Of a stretch of DNA of 64,000 nt, positions 1-15,000 are shown one piece after another (the first letter of the stretch is position 1; each line of letters opens with the position of its first letter). The notes beneath the pieces were generated by a model, which searched no databases, was not told the origin of the DNA, and worked only from the letters and a program-made list of their open reading frames with translations. The translations under genes were made by a program, and so were the position numbers. Source of the DNA: Anoplopoma fimbria (lineage: Eukaryota; Chordata; Actinopteri; Perciformes; Anoplopomatidae); NCBI RefSeq assembly GCF_027596085.1, contig NC_072465.1, forward strand, positions 19,400,707-19,464,706. Direction: 5' to 3'.

Positions 1-1013
1 ATTAGTGAACTAGTCATGTTAACACCAGGTTATTATCTATCATTAAGGTTGTTAATAGAGTATGCCTAACATGATTAACACAGCTGGTTTACCTCTAAAT
101 TAAGATAAAATTTCTATTTGCATGTTTTCAATTTTGAGTGACAATTCACAGATCAAATAAAATAAAATCCCACTCCAACAGACTGAAATATTTGCCCTAT
201 AAAGGGCCCTTGCTTGACACATCTACATTCATGGATGATGCGATGATGAATTGGGACATATTGAGGTGATTCTTTGATTTCAGGGTTGACCGTGTCCTCC
301 CTAACATTTCCGATGCTGATGAGTAAGACCGTCCTTGTCTTTGACAGGGAACATAACAAATACTCTGTATTAACTCAGGAAGGCCATTTTCCAAGAAGAA
401 CTTTTGAATGCAGTAGATAGTATTTTTTCACGCCATGAATATCTCTTGCTCAATAAGGCAAACAAGACCTGATTAACTGAAAATATATGGTTGTAACCAG
501 GAGTTAGGCATACATTCATACTGCTTTGCACAGTTACAACATTTTTACTTGCCCTTGCCCAGAGCAGTGATTGTCCCGTCATAGCCTAGCAACTGTTACT
601 AGGCACGGCAATCCTGTCAGGCTTTGAATTTCCTGACACGGTTAAGCGCTTTAACAAAGCCTAAAACTCATGAGCCAAAGTGTAAGAAAATCTATTTAAA
701 GGTGTGTTTATCTTTTAACTTAAGCTGCAAACATTTATAGTACGTCTAACTAACGTACAAAAAAACAAGCATTATTACCAAGGTCAAGGAGTATCATTAG
801 CTAGTTAGCTATCGGTTTCTCCTCATCCTTTAATCCTTTCCTCTTTCAACCTTAAAAGTGAAAACATAGGCTACAATTTGAAAACATGAACCAGTATGTA
901 AGCTAAGCAGCCAGACATGGTTATATAAGATCACAGTTACGGTCAGAGGTTACGTTCCTTACCTATCCTTTAATATAAGGACTGATAGTGGCATATAGAT
1001 TTGGCCTCAGTCA

Positions 1014-1473
1014 CAGGTTGCGTCCAAATTCCATACTAACATGCTATTTAGATTTTTTTTAGTTAGGATGAAACCTTAGTAGGAAACCAATAGTATGTGA
1101 ATTGCATACTATTTTTACAGTATGCAAACACTGGACACTACGCCAGCATAAATATCCCACAGAGCAATTCGGTAGTAATGACAACGTTCATAACAAGCAA
1201 TGGTGGACAGCTCTGTAAGGTCTATAAAGCTCCAATGTAAGTGTCAGTATAAGATAACACTTTGCAAGAAGCGTTATTTTTTTAAATTAGTTTGGACTTT
1301 ATTATTGTCACAAATCATCGTGTGGTCAAATGATGTTTGCACGGGTTACCATGGTTATGAGTAGGAAGTGTCATGGTAATTACAGTTCAGTGTGTTTATT
1401 CACACAAAAGTAGGTTGAATGCTAGAACACTTTTAGTGTATTTAGTGAATAGTATGTGATGTTGGAAGCGTTG
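1014..1473. repeat. MITE-like dispersed repeat
   Basis: It begins caggttgcgtccaaattcc and ends near a degraded inverse of the same end (gttggaagcgttgtaa). The interior carries the motifs 'agtatgcaaacactggac' and 'ggtggacagctc', which I recognise from a non-autonomous DNA element common in percomorph genomes. Ends are approximate. Confidence 0.55.
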
Positions 1474-4400
1474 TAATACAATTACAAGGTTCTATTTTAA
1501 AATGAGCCAACTGGAAAGATTACAAATTCAAACAGAGGTATAGTTTACCACCAACTCATAGAGGCATCATTTGATTAATTAGCTAGCTAGCCAAAGCTGG
1601 TAAAATCTGCCAGCGACATTTGTTAAGTTATAAAAATAAACAGTTACCAGCCAGAAACGAGAAGCCTTCTTTTGTCTACTTCTGATCGAGGACCCATTGA
1701 TTCAATTTCCAGTTCTTTGAACACTTTCACAGCTGATGCAATAAAAGACCTGAGCAGAAAACCTTCACGCTGCCTTCATTGAAAACATAATGTTAAGCCC
1801 TTTATAAACTGCTGCTATTTACTTTTTGCCATTCTCAACAAAGTATATTATTACAGTGCCAAAATTGCAGCTTGCGCATTGTATCCAACCCTTCCGCCCA
1901 AAGTGCAGCTGGTAGTGTGATAAGCAGCAAAAGAGAAGATGATATAAGAGGGCTGTTACTTTGCAAAAGACAAAGGATTGATAGGAAGTGAGAGGGAGGC
2001 AGAGGACTGAAGAAACTGAGATAAAAGAAAGAAGAAGTCAGTGATCTGGGTTTTTCAATGTCCTGTGAATACAGTAATTCCCTCTATTCAGAGCCAAATG
2101 AGACCACAGTAGGAGAGTGAGGATTTATAATGGCTGAGCACTGACTTTAGCCTGAACAATACCAAGATCATATTTCAAATGACAGGACGAGGAATCACAG
2201 GAATCCTTGTCTGTGCATTGTACTGAATTTCTGAGAGCCCACCCAATAACAAGATGCTGGGAAATTTTTCTTTAACCTTTTATTTTTGCAGCAATGTGCT
2301 GTGTGTGAATGCCCCTTTCCTGATTCATGGCACTGACTGGTGCAAACACGTTATTCTGGTGAAGGTCACAGAGCAACTGTGATAGCGCAAATATTACAAA
2401 TGTACCAGTGTTTTTCTCAAAGGGAAATCAGGGTTAGGAGATAAAGTCTTTACGCCTTAGAATTTCCCGACAGTACATTTTGAATTATAAACCTTTTTGC
2501 TACCTCTGTGACCCCAATTAGTCGTGAGCCTGGTTTTTCCACAATAAGAGAAGAGTTCCCAAGGTCAAATCTGTTTCAAACTATAACACCTGAACAATAG
2601 CTGTAGCTTCTTCAACCCTGTTTATTCACCTCCACTGAAATTTAAATATGAAAAGACATTCTGCATTAAATACATGGAAAAATACCAAGAAATTGCTAAA
2701 TATCACTGCTGAGACAATTTGAGATCCTAGGCTCAAAAACATGATGTTGAAATTATGTCGTATTCAAAAGTCCTATTCAGAAGATTACACATTAGTTATG
2801 TTCGGGGTCTCAGAGACTCAAGCTGTGAAATAGAGTTAAATATCTGCTCTACATCTGTGATTGGTGTGAATAGATTTTTCACAGCTCTATCCCTCCCAAA
2901 TATCAAATAAGTTAATTTAGATTTTTGTTATTGCCGTGGTCTAACAGGGAGTTACACCAAATTCAAGAAACCTCACTATGTAGAATAAGATCTTTGTCTA
3001 TAAATTAGTTTGTGCATACAAAATAATTATAGAGTTCAAATTTAACAGGAAGTCCTGATTTTGTTCCAAAAGTAAGAATTTCTCATTCAAAATCCCATTG
3101 GCATTTGTAATAAGGTTTGTTTATCTTTGTGAAAATCACCAAGGTTTCATTCTCTAATAGTTAGTGCTGAAGAGGTTATAGATTTATCTTTAATATGGAG
3201 AGAAAACCTCAGGAGCACACTTTCCGTTTTTTCCAGAAAGACGGATAAAAGAAATGCCCAATGTGACATAATGGTATAAAGATGATATATCCTTTTTTCA
3301 CGTAACAACAATGTATTATGGCCATACTTTGTTGCCTTCATCTAATATACAAGTTAATTTGGCAGCAAAGGGAAGAGTTACACTGTTACAGCGGTTTTCT
3401 ACATATTGGGTTTAATTCAATAATTTGAGGGTTGATATTGCAGCTATTAGTACTTTTTTTGCGCGGACAGCATTGGGGTCTGTGTGGCCACAAACAAGTA
3501 AAAAGTAAAGCCAATGTCAACTAGACACAAGTGTTAAATATGAAACAGGACTTTGTCTCGGCTGTCTCTTGGCCTGACCTATATCTTCCTGCCAAGTATA
3601 ATTTTTCTGCTGCCCCCATACAAGATCATCAGGCATGCACGGCTTTTCCTGCCCACCCATCACTTTTTGAAGGCTGTTTTTTGTTCGTTGTTGTGAGAAG
3701 TGACAGAACTGCATTTTAAACGGACTGTAGGATGAAAGGCATGGTTTGAGGAGAGAGAGCCTGTCCAGTAAGCCCTAGTATTTGTGTGAGCGAAAGATCA
3801 GGGAGTTTGCTTCGCTGCCGGGTGAGGAGAATAACAATGACTCTGGCATAATCAGTTCTACACAGCCATGGCTCCATGTGGGCTGGGAGGGGAGTTTTCT
3901 GGAATGACAACAAAAGACACACGCAAGGATGACATATTAGTACGTGGATTTATAGTATACAGAAGTACCAAACCTGGGTATCAAAGGGCTTCACAGAAAT
4001 ATAAAGAACAAAAAAATCAATAAAAAACAAACTTTGTTAGAGATTTAAGACTTTCCACTGATATCGCTGACCTGAACCATAGGGGCATTCACTGTTCAAT
4101 AACCTGGAATCCAGGAGTGCAAAGCACAGTCGTCTAAAGTCTTAAACTTTGATTGTGAAACAGCTCCATAGGAGACTCAGGGGAATAGTGCTGTAATAGA
4201 CTAATAGAGTTGTATAGAGCTTTCTGAACTTTCAAACCCTCTTTTTAAAGTTTTAGTGCTGTGGGTTCCGTCATTTCTGAAGACTGAACCTGGCCGATCA
4301 CAAAGATTTAGGACTGCTTGGGTTTAATTGAAATGTTTTTAACCAATTAAACATTGGTTCCAGCAAGATGTTTATGCAAAAATGACTGCTTTTAAGATCA

Positions 4401-5727
4401 CCATTTAACAAAAAGAAATTAGCTTTAAATATTATCAGAGTAACAGTAACTTTGTTCAAACAAAAGATTGCATGGTTCAAATTATTGTGTCCCACAATTG
4501 GCTGCCTTTACACTATAACTCAAAGTCAAATCAAGACTAGATTACTTGTGATTTTATTTTGCTTCATTATGATTTTAAGTAATCCGTGGAAAAAGTGTGA
4601 CCTCTGCTTGAAAGAAAAATGAACAGCTACAGTCCAACATCCAGGCAGAAAAGAGAACAGTGGTGGGAGCTTAGTACCTCCTCTTGGTTGCTTTCTTTCG
4701 CTATTGGTGTAGCTAAATCAACTGTATTATGAGGGATTGTTCGTTTGAATTTATACCCCTATACTATACATGTCCTATACGGTTTGTGGGTAGATACAGG
4801 TGCATACTTAGCTTGAGCAATTGAGCATTGGATTGCTATCCACTGACACTAGACTTAAATGCGTGCAAGGATACATCTACCTGTGCCTTTTATGTCAGCC
4901 CTAAACACAGACATTACTGTGAGATCATTAACATCAGTGACAGATACAGAAAGGAAAGTAGCAGCGCCACAGGAAGGTGACATTGAATAGTTGACATGCA
5001 TCTCTTAGAAGAATGTAAAAAGCTCTAAAGCATCTCTGCCTGCTTGGTAAAGAAAAGAAAAGTCACTCAATGCCTCTTCTTATTCTCTCAGTCTTCCTGT
5101 ACTCCACGGCCGTGATTTAAAAAGGTAGTGAAGATGAAGCCTCTTCAGATCTGAATACCTAATTAGACTGAGCTAATGAGATACTACTGACTGCTCTCTT
5201 TTCATTACTGCACATTATTTCGGCAGCTACATCTGTATATCTTTCATTGAACAGAGTCTAAAGTTTGTGTTATTAATAATTTCCTCACGCATTTTGTTGA
5301 GCACAGCAAAGCCTCAAAGGCAAACCTGCAAATTGGATCCAAGGGCAAAGATTCACTCTCTGATTCTCCTCTGTCAGTTTGTTTTTTTCATTTTAACTGT
5401 GAATGCACCTGCAACAAAAGGAGTCCTATCTTTTTGTTTTCCATTGTAGACTCACAGCACAGCATAGAACTTTGATCATTAGTTTCTCATCTCGATAGAA
5501 AGGAGTTTAGCTACTAGCTGATTTAAACTGTCTCACATTTACAATGTGATGCTCCACTGTGCAGGCTGAGGTTAAGATATATTGCTGGCTGGCTGGATAA
5601 GACTACACAGCTTTATAAGTGCACCAGCAGCATTTAGAAAAGATGCATGGAGGACTGGAGCTCGCACACCTTCCAACATTAGTCAGCAACCCTGTCAGCT
5701 GTGCGTGAGGAGTGCATTAGTGTGAAT

Positions 5728-5732
<5 letters not shown>

Positions 5733-5794
<62 letters not shown>
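5733..5794. repeat. (GT)n microsatellite
   Basis: Uninterrupted TG/GT dinucleotide run of about 31 units. It probably lies in ppp1r1a intron 1. Confidence 0.98.
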
Positions 5795-5798
<4 letters not shown>

Positions 5799-6980
5799 TG
5801 CAATTGACTCTATTTAAATTCCAATATCACATCCACCTTTTTAGTTTTATGGAGCGATAAAATGGAAAAGTAATCACCTGCTCATGGAGGCGACTGAAAA
5901 TTAATCACTCTGCTTTCCCCCTAAAATCTGTGGTCTCATAGTTTTGGAGATATAAATGCAGGGCTGATTTCATTTCATATTTGCAGAACCTTGTGATGCA
6001 TATTTCACAGTAAAACTGTCCTTCAGCCCTGCTTATGGATACTTTACTGTTTTTAGCTCACAGTTAAGAGGATCACCATTTATTGTCTCCCCTAAATATT
6101 ATCACTTCCCTTTTCCTTATTTCTATTGGAGTTACGTTGACAGTCAAATAAAGAAGTTTATGGTTCAAGAATGCGTCAGGATCATTTTCTTAATCCAACA
6201 TTCTTGATTAAACTAAGGAAATCTTGATATTTCCATGACAAACCTGTTTGCATCTCTTATGTTTTCATGGATGGAGACTAATGGATACTTCGGTTTGTTC
6301 GCATTTGAAAATAACAAATACTACTTTTTACATCCACAGGCAGAGCTTTCTAACAGTTATACCGCAGGTTTTGATTCTCTGCTGCACAGCTCAGTGGAAT
6401 GTGTGTGTTCTTTCAAGTATTATCCCAGAATTGGTCCATAGCTGCCACACTCCACTACTCATGAGCCAAGAAGCAAGTAGGTGGCAGACTGCCCTGCTGA
6501 TCTCACTGCACTGTTGAGTTCCAGCATTGCTCTCAACCAACTCAGGCGTCTTCAGAGACAACCAAATCCCAAAATATGGATCTCACAGGCTGTGTTATGA
6601 GCTTCCAGGATGATGAGAGAAAGTGGATGCTGAGTTGTCCATATGACTGGTACCGAGGGAGCAGAGCTAGTCTCTTCTTGATTGGCTGAGTAAAGACACA
6701 AATTTCAGTGCGCTGTTTAGCATTTTGATTGGTTGAGCCAATATAACCCAAGATAGAGGTCAAAGCCTGTGTGAATTTACAGCCTGGAAGAGATTTATCA
6801 GGCAAGATTTTAATATTTTAAACTTAAAGACCTTCAAGAACAACCTTCACATTAAAGGTTTTGAGATGGTTTTTAGCTTCACAAAGCGTAATAATGTGGT
6901 TTACATTCATATCAGCAACAATTTGTAATGGAGCATGATTTTCTTTCTCACTTAATACTGAAACTGTTCTACTTTTTCAG

Positions 6981-7041
6981 ATCAGAAGACGCAGACCCAC
7001 ACCTGCCACTTTGGTGGCATCCAGTGATCAATCATCACCTG
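6981..7041 (+). CDS. ppp1r1a: ppp1r1a exon with PKA phosphorylation site
   Basis: The exon follows a pyrimidine-rich acceptor (tactttttcag) and ends at a G|GTAAGG donor. It opens in phase 0 with IRRRRPTPATLVASSDQSSP. The RRRRPTP core corresponds to human residues 30-36, whose Thr35 is the activating PKA site. This is one of the best conserved pieces of the PPP1R1 family, and it fixes the reading frame of the gene. Confidence 0.93.
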
Positions 7042-9001
7042 GTAAGGCTCCTAAATGAAAACACATACAGGCTATTTTTATCCCTTGTGAGGTCATTGTA
7101 TCCGTTATCTACTGGGGTCACCAGAAACGTCATTGATAATTCTGTTTTATTGAAGCTTGAGTCTTATATTTGTAATTTTTGCCATTATTTATTGTCTTTT
7201 GGTAACTGTGCTCACCTGGTTACTTACTGAAGCCTGAGGACATTGGTTAAAAAGTGGCCAGATGATCATACAGGGTTAAAAATAACTTCCAGGTCAGCGG
7301 GCATTAGGGGTTTCAGTCAAGTGCAAAAGTACTGCACTCGCCACTGCATTGTTGTAGAATAACTGTTTATCTTTGGTGTTTGTACTCTGTGTCATGCAGG
7401 ATGATTTTGCGTTGTGGTCGAGCCCGGTTTGACCTCTTTGTGCGTTTGCACCCTTGTTGTTGGCTTGTTACAAACTGTCTGTTTATTTGACTGCTCGTGT
7501 TTCCTCCCCATCTGACCTGTTTGTGTTCCCAAATGTCAGCAATCATTTTGGTTAATACAATGGTATCATAATCGATGGAAATGATTGCTAAAACAAAAAA
7601 AAAAGACCTAAATTGTAAAAAACCTGCTACATGTGCAGCTCAACTAACCCGCAACCCCAACAAACCTTTACCTAAAACAAAGTCTGAACACTAAAACAAC
7701 AGCTTGACCTTTTCCTCAGACGGGAGATGAATCACCTCGATGTGATTAATGCAGGTACATGAACACATTATAACACGTTACCATAGCCACAATATTCTAT
7801 TTCTTATTGTGATTGCTGTGATGCAGCATCTAAAGTATAATTTTGCACCATGTGAATCTTCCTGCTGCATTAGAGCAAGAAAAACAGCAGTGTGTGTGTC
7901 CTCTCATGGGATCTTAATGATCAACAGTGCTCCTCTAGAGAGTTGTCTTCTTCTGTGAGTCATCCAGTGGCTCCCTGCTTCCCTCACTGCCTCAGCTGTA
8001 CTTCGATACGTAAGTGTGTTATGTGACCCAAATTAAGAGATGATCAGATGGGAATATAGGGCGGAGGGTGGTATTCTCTGTTTTGTATAAATAAATGAAG
8101 AGTAGATGCGTCATTGAGGATACCAGCAGAGACTGCCATTGCTATATTGTTTAACTCACAGCACTTAATCTCTGTGAGTTGAGTGTTTTTATATTGAAAC
8201 AATAGTGTTTTTCTAATTGGGTCTGATTAAAGAGACTTTGCCTGTGATCTGTTTGCTTAGTATGTGTCTCTGTGTGTGATTACATGTGTCTGTATTTGAT
8301 TCAGTAATTGGATACTGCGCATGTGGAGTGTCTCAGAGTCAACGTTGATCTGTGAATTAAATTGCAGAGAAAACCTTCAACAATCGTCCTTGCTCAGTAG
8401 ATCAGAGGCAAGAAGAGAGAAAAGAGAGAGAAGAGGATTATGATGCGATCAATTGGAGAGATCTTATGTGAAGTGAAGGAATGGGGGAAACAGAAACTGA
8501 GACATAGTAAATAAGATTATAGAAAAAGAGGAAGTGTCTTGTTTATCAGATATTATATATCATATTATGTTGTTACCTGTTATTTTACAGTAATACAAAT
8601 TTTACATGGGTTTTAAACATTTTGGGCCTTTGTTGGTTTTATCGTGCTCTACCCCTATAAAAGAAAATGACTAAATTCAGATTTGATTGATAGTTAATTA
8701 TCCATGGCAAAACAGTGAGAAATAGGGTGAATATGCCTTTGGATAAAAGCAAGGCCTGTAATATTATAGCAGACATGTCACTGGATAGTCCTTAAACAAA
8801 CATGTCTTTTGTAACTTGTGATTGTACTGGGTGACCAAACTAGTTTACCCTCTGGAATGATAAAGTTACCAAATCTAATGTAATTTATTGCCGAGTATTT
8901 TGCCTATCTTGCCCTCATCAGGGTGGTGTCAACGTATTTTAAGTTGTGCGACTTTTGATAGACTGGTATTAAATATCACACTGAGCTGCATCTGTGTGTT
9001 C

Positions 9002-9085
<84 letters not shown>

Positions 9086-12000
9086 TCAAAATGAGAAATT
9101 ATGAGGAAGACAGCCATGCCATGGAAAAGACAGGAGTTCAAAAAAACCGACTTCAAACATCAAACCACACAATCAAAGATTCAGTCAGTTACAGTTATGA
9201 GTGTGTGAGAAGGAGGATGTGCCAGAGAGGAGGGGGATGGGGAGGAAGAGATATGACGATGGTGAGGGAGAGGAGCTGTGCATGTGCAGTAATGGTGTGC
9301 CCAAAATCAGACACAGCCCTGCATTATTTAATGCTCTGCAGATTGCCCTGTGAACCCCGGTAGCACATCAAAGGAGCAGCCACAGATGCACATACAGCTG
9401 AGATGCTGTGCCTGATTGTATCATCTCCAAAGAGGAGGATTAAAGTCTTTATTGATTCCTGGAAAGAGAGAAAGTGACAACTTGAGTGTGATTAAATAAC
9501 GTTTAACAAAAACTGAATAATTAAATGTGTTATTAAAGTACATAAAACCTTATAAAGAATGTCTTATTTATAAACTTTTATTTTTGTATTTTGTGTTTCA
9601 TGGAGAGCAGAAGCAGTGCACTACTGTTTGTCCTTTGTAAGATCTCTATTAGGTGTGTCTGCAACGACCACTGCTGTATTGTGTGATTGAAAGAATGCAA
9701 ACTAGCTAGCCCTGCTGCAAATAATAATAAAAAGTAGAACTACAGGCTTTAGATTCTGTGTATGTTCACATTTCCTCAAGAAAATATGAACTTGTGCTGC
9801 ATTAGGCAACTTTGATCTTAGTTGAAAAAAATTATCCAGGTGATCATATAACTGCCTATATATACAGCACCAGTCAAAAGTTTGGACACACCTTCTCATT
9901 CAATGGTTTTTCTTTATTTTTTTAAATTTTACATTGTAGAGTAATATTGAAGACATCCAAACTATGAAGCAACACATATGGAATGATGTGGTAAACAAAC
10001 AAATGCTCAACAAACCAGAATATGTTTTATATTTTAGATTCTTCAAAGTAGTTGAATGAGAAGGTGTGTCCAAACTTTTGACTGGTACTGTATGTAAAAA
10101 ATTGGTTATATATATTGTTGCATATAGCAAAAGCTTAACAACTGCAGAAAGATAAAACCCCTTTCAAATGCATAACTGACTGTGTTAAGACTTGTATTCC
10201 TTTTTCGTTTGAAGACACAGTGCAAGCATTTTCTTGATTTACTCATTTTTCTTCATCAAATGCAGTACAGAAAATGTGAATCGACATCAGCTACAGTAGG
10301 CAGCTGAATTAGAGCTGCTTGGCTGAATAAAGTGGAGTCAGAAGAGCGTCTCTGTTCCCGTCTGGCTTTGTGTCAGACAGACAGTCAGCTGGGAGTTGCA
10401 GTGATAGATTCATCACTGCTGGAACGGCCTTTTTTATTGCCTTTTTTCTCATTCTGCAGCACAGATGGGCTCGATACACAGAAAAAAAAAATCTGAATAT
10501 GAGCCGGGTGAAAGCCATATTTTACGTTTATTGACCCAATTATATTTCAAACATGTCTACTACTGCTGCTACTACTACTACCAATATATTTTTTTATTCG
10601 AGCACAGCTGCTCACTGTTCTAAGATGTAAAGTCTTCAGCTCTTGTACATTAATACTATGCACCAATTTTAGTCATAAATGAAAACCTGAGAAGACACCA
10701 GATCAATTCAATTAAGATGCAACAATTCTGCCACCATCACTGGAGGGGAATCGTTTTTGCTGGTCTTCAAGATAGAATAATGTTTAATTTAAAAATAAAT
10801 TATGGAACTTTTAAAAAACAACAATAAGCAGCTTTTTGAAAGCAACAAAATAATGCGGAAATGTCAAGAACAGATTATTGCAAAGACTGAAAAGGTGTGG
10901 GCTGTAACCAGAGATTATTACGCCTACACTGATCACAAAACAATTGTACAATTTACAGTTTTTGCAAACATGTTTGGAGCTTTTTTATGGCTGCATGAAG
11001 TGTGTCAGATTATATTTGCACCGGTGGGATAAAACTCAATTTTCAGACTGCCATAATTTGCTTTACTCTGTAATTTAAAGAACATTTCAAGACTGCATAT
11101 TTCCTGCGATTGATTTGAAACAAAATCCATAATGGTCGTATGAACCTTCTCAAACTCCTGGGAGATGCTAAAAATAAGATTCAGTTTCAAGCATCACTGT
11201 AAACACGCACAGCATAAAGATGAATCCCTCTTGAAATGAAATGTGATGGCTTTTGTGTCAGGTTTTTATTCCACACCGGGTTTTGTGTCTGTTGTAGAGA
11301 GAGAGGGGGGGGGGTAATGAATAAAGGAACAAGCACATCACTGGCATTTTGAACAGCCTCTTGCATACTTTAAAGTAGGAATTATATATGCACATGCTCA
11401 CACGCACACACAAAGTGCCTTCCAAGTGCCTAGGGATGCATAGGTTGCCAAGCAACAAAGTGGTGTCCTAGAAAAAAGTTCTAAGGCTGGAAATACATTG
11501 GATGTGGGTTCAACGCAATCACTATTGATTACAGTTAATGGTTTTTCTGTACTCCAGTAAACTGTAGTTTTTGGGTTTTTTCGTTTCTATTTCAGTCCTT
11601 TTATTTAGTGACTAGAGAGTCCAGTTTCACATATTGACTGCAGGTGATAAGTCTTAATCCAGTTGGAGTTATATGAGCTTCATGTAAGCGTACGATCATG
11701 TTGGAGTTCCCTTGTTTTCCTGAACAAATATAATCTCAACAGCTATGCACTCACTGCAGCTGCTTTTACTGTAGTAATATACACTCAGCTGCCAGTTTAG
11801 AAGTCTAATAATGCTTAATCTAACTAATGCAGAACAGTCCTGCATTAAATCCTACTGTCATGAAGGTTGTAATGTTTTGTTTTTGGTAGACTTTTGTTTT
11901 AGTTTTAGAGAGGGATTAATTCAATTGTATTGGGGTGTTTGTGGTGCTGTTGAACTGTATAACATTATACATAGATGTGTTTTTGTCATTAAGTCAACCC

Positions 12001-15000
12001 TCATTAATATAAATAGGTTGGTAAAAATATAAAAAACATGACATGAAGGCAGGATTTATTGCAGAACTGTTGTATTTCACTGTAGACTGCATTAGTTTTA
12101 GCTAGATGAACCTAAACACTGCCAACTGATTGTAAATCAACTCAGCTCCAGACAACACTTTAGCATTCTACACACTTACTTCCCTTAAGGGGTTTTGGAT
12201 AAACACTGCTTTACTGTTTATATCATCAGCCGTTGCCTGCATGCAGGGATCTATTAGCAACAAGACGAGAGTGGATTAGAATCCCCTTTGTTTGAAAAAA
12301 AAACCATCTGGAGTGTCTGTGTTTATTCAAAGATGAGAGTGGAGAATAATAAAAATAATTACGCACTCCATGCTTGATAAAAATTGAGCAAACACTTGCA
12401 TCTGGCTTGTAGTGTGTCAGATAACCATCTGGCCGGAGGTCACCTTGTATCAACTCTGGCGTCTGGAGACACAGCAGCACTTCAGCTCCAGTGCACTGAC
12501 ACACTGAAGAGGTCAACTGTGCTCTTATGAACAGTCTAAATGTTGCACAATGTTTGCTTGTTCTATCTGTATTTGCTTTAAGCCCTTTAATTTCATTGTT
12601 TTATTGTGTGTTGTATGTAACTGTGTATCTGCTTTATTCACAGAAATAGATGAAGATCGCCTCCCAAACCAGTTGTACAAGGTAATCTAATTCATGCTCT
12701 TTGAGGGTCCATTTTATCTGTACAAGCTTACAGTAACAGAATTATGTGAATTCTGTTTTTCTTTCTTAAATTGACTCCATCTGTATTAGAATAATCTCCT
12801 GAATCTTTGTGCTCTCCGCCCAGCTGATATGAAACATTGATGTTTTACAGGCAGCCTTGTTGAACTCCCCTCGACAACGACGAAAAGGGCCAAAGGGAAC
12901 ACCGACAATGAAAGGTAGAGTGAGTTATCTAGATATATGTGTGATGTTGGCATTTAATATGTTACATCACACTGCCCTTAGCCATGAAACAACAGGAAAA
13001 GTGTCGGCCTGTTTTCAGACTTCTGAATCACCACCTACATCTTTGAACTGAAACAAAATTCAGTCTTGTGGTCAGGTTCATTGAAATTAACATATACTAA
13101 CATTAAAAACTCCAACTGCCATCAAAGTATTGCAGTACTTGTATCTTGTTGAATGACAATATAATCCAATTAGAGACCGCAAAGGACCTTTCGGCATTTG
13201 ACCATTTAGTCCTTGTCTTGTCATTTGTACCATCTCATATACAACCATTAAAGCCAAACTGAGTCTCTTATGGCTCACATGACAGAGGTCTGGAGAGGAT
13301 GAAATACAAAAGAAAACAATGCTGATGTTGTTCACAATTTTTCATTATTCAAATTAGTCAGTGTCGAAGGTGAAGTAGGGTACAGCTGTTCGCAGCTGTA
13401 GGGACAACAAGGAGGATGCAGTTGGTACAATTTGGGAATTAGTCAAAGCAAACTAGTATGAAATACTATGGAGCCACACAAGTCCTGTTAAATCAACTGT
13501 GTGGCCCAAAGTCTCTATAGGCTGTTCAAGACCACAGCAACAGTTCGCAACAAAGGGAACAACATCGCTGCAGAATGTCTGCAAACAAAGTTGGGATAGG
13601 CGTTTAAAAATAATTTGTGACTAGCTGTGTGTGCAGTAAGAGAAGTACAGTGGTGTGGAAAAGGTCCAAGAGTTGTAACATAAATCCCTTTGTTTAGCAT
13701 CCAACAATGGGATTATAAAATGTCTAATAAGGATATAATCACCAATGTGAATGCAATAACATTTAAAGGACAGGCCATGTGCATGTCCAGCTATATGTGC
13801 ATTGAAACAGTTTTTGCTTTCTGTAAACTGTCTCTTTGCAGTTAATGTCACTAGTTTTCCAATCGTAGCTCAGAAAGGAAACAGTATAAAGAAACACAAA
13901 GAGAGACAAATCTGTTTCAAAATACATATGGGCTTGTCAAGTATTATTTTAAGACAAAATGTATATAATGCAAACCTGTCCTATGATGTTACGAAGCCAT
14001 TAGCATGTCCTGTACAGTCTAGGATGTCAGATGTCAGGCAACGTAAACTTACTTGGTCAAAAAGCTGAGCTAATGATGAGAATTTGGTCTACTTTGAGTG
14101 TCTTATTTTCAACCCTCGAGCCAATCAGTGTTGCATTTGACTTAACAGGGACCAGAGTTTTCTCCTAATTTCCTTTTTTTTTAGGTTAAAAAGTGTGTCT
14201 TTGTGAGATTAGGGCACCAGGGGTCCTCTACCGCTTAATGAAAACCTGAAGTCGATTGGAAAACTGCACACACAGAGCCCATCACTTGACTATTTCTGTT
14301 GGCTGCAATGCAATGAAATATTATTCTAATGTCAACATCCAATTTACTACGAAAACAAAATGTAATGATTTATGCAGTCTTTCAACAGTGAATAAGTTCC
14401 AACAAAGAAACCAAAGCAAGGGAACAGTAATGAGAAGATAAGTGAAATTGTGTGCTATAGTTGGTTTATTCTTAGTTTTACAGCTTAACAGCTTCAAGTG
14501 TGATGAGTCACTTCCTGGAGGAAACCTGCGTTAATCGGTTTGCTTTAGTTTCCATATGCAAGGCGATTAAGAGTAATAAAACCGTGGATGAAAGAGGGCG
14601 AAGTAAGCGATTAAACAAATCATCTCCCAACTCTGATGTAGCTTTACCTGCCCCTTCATTTCAAACACTGCTATATGTTAATTAGATCTCGCTAGTTCAT
14701 TAAAAATGCTTAACCTACAATATTCTTTTGAAGTGCTGGATTTCATTGAGTGTCCTCCTTCATCTCTCTTTCCTGTGTACTGTTCAAACCACGTCTTTTC
14801 TCCCATTGGCTCCCTTCATCTCACTCGACTATCTTTTCTTGCTCGTCCTTCTTCTTCCAACATTTCCCCAATGATTTTCTGCTTTTTACTTTCCACCATT
14901 TCTTCCAATCCACTCCTCTCCCCTCTCCTCTTCCCTCTCCTTCCCCTGTTAACTCTTCCCTCTCAACCAACTTTTTTTCTGTTTCCTGCTTCTCTCACTC

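Larger units (their letters stand above)
1..6980. other. No exon recognised; probably ppp1r1a intron 1 or upstream DNA
   Basis: No open frame here resembles a known protein. I searched the + strand for the KIQF-type first exon of inhibitor-1 and found none. The closest string (LIQF near 1700) runs into a stop within a few codons. The stretch holds a MITE-like repeat near 1014-1473 and a (GT)n tract at 5733-5794. Confidence 0.5.
7042..12643 (+). other. ppp1r1a intron with microsatellite and Tc1-type MITE
   Basis: No further inhibitor-1 exon is needed between 7041 and 12644, because the G|AA junction gives a continuous SSPEIDEDR. The intron contains the (GT)n run at 9005-9083 and the inverted-repeat element at 9865-10090. 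Nothing else was recognised. Confidence 0.75.

Noticed and set aside
1684..1712. LIQFPVL, reminiscent of the KIQF docking motif of inhibitor-1
   Set aside because: It lacks the basic residues, has no start codon in frame nearby, and meets a stop codon at once.
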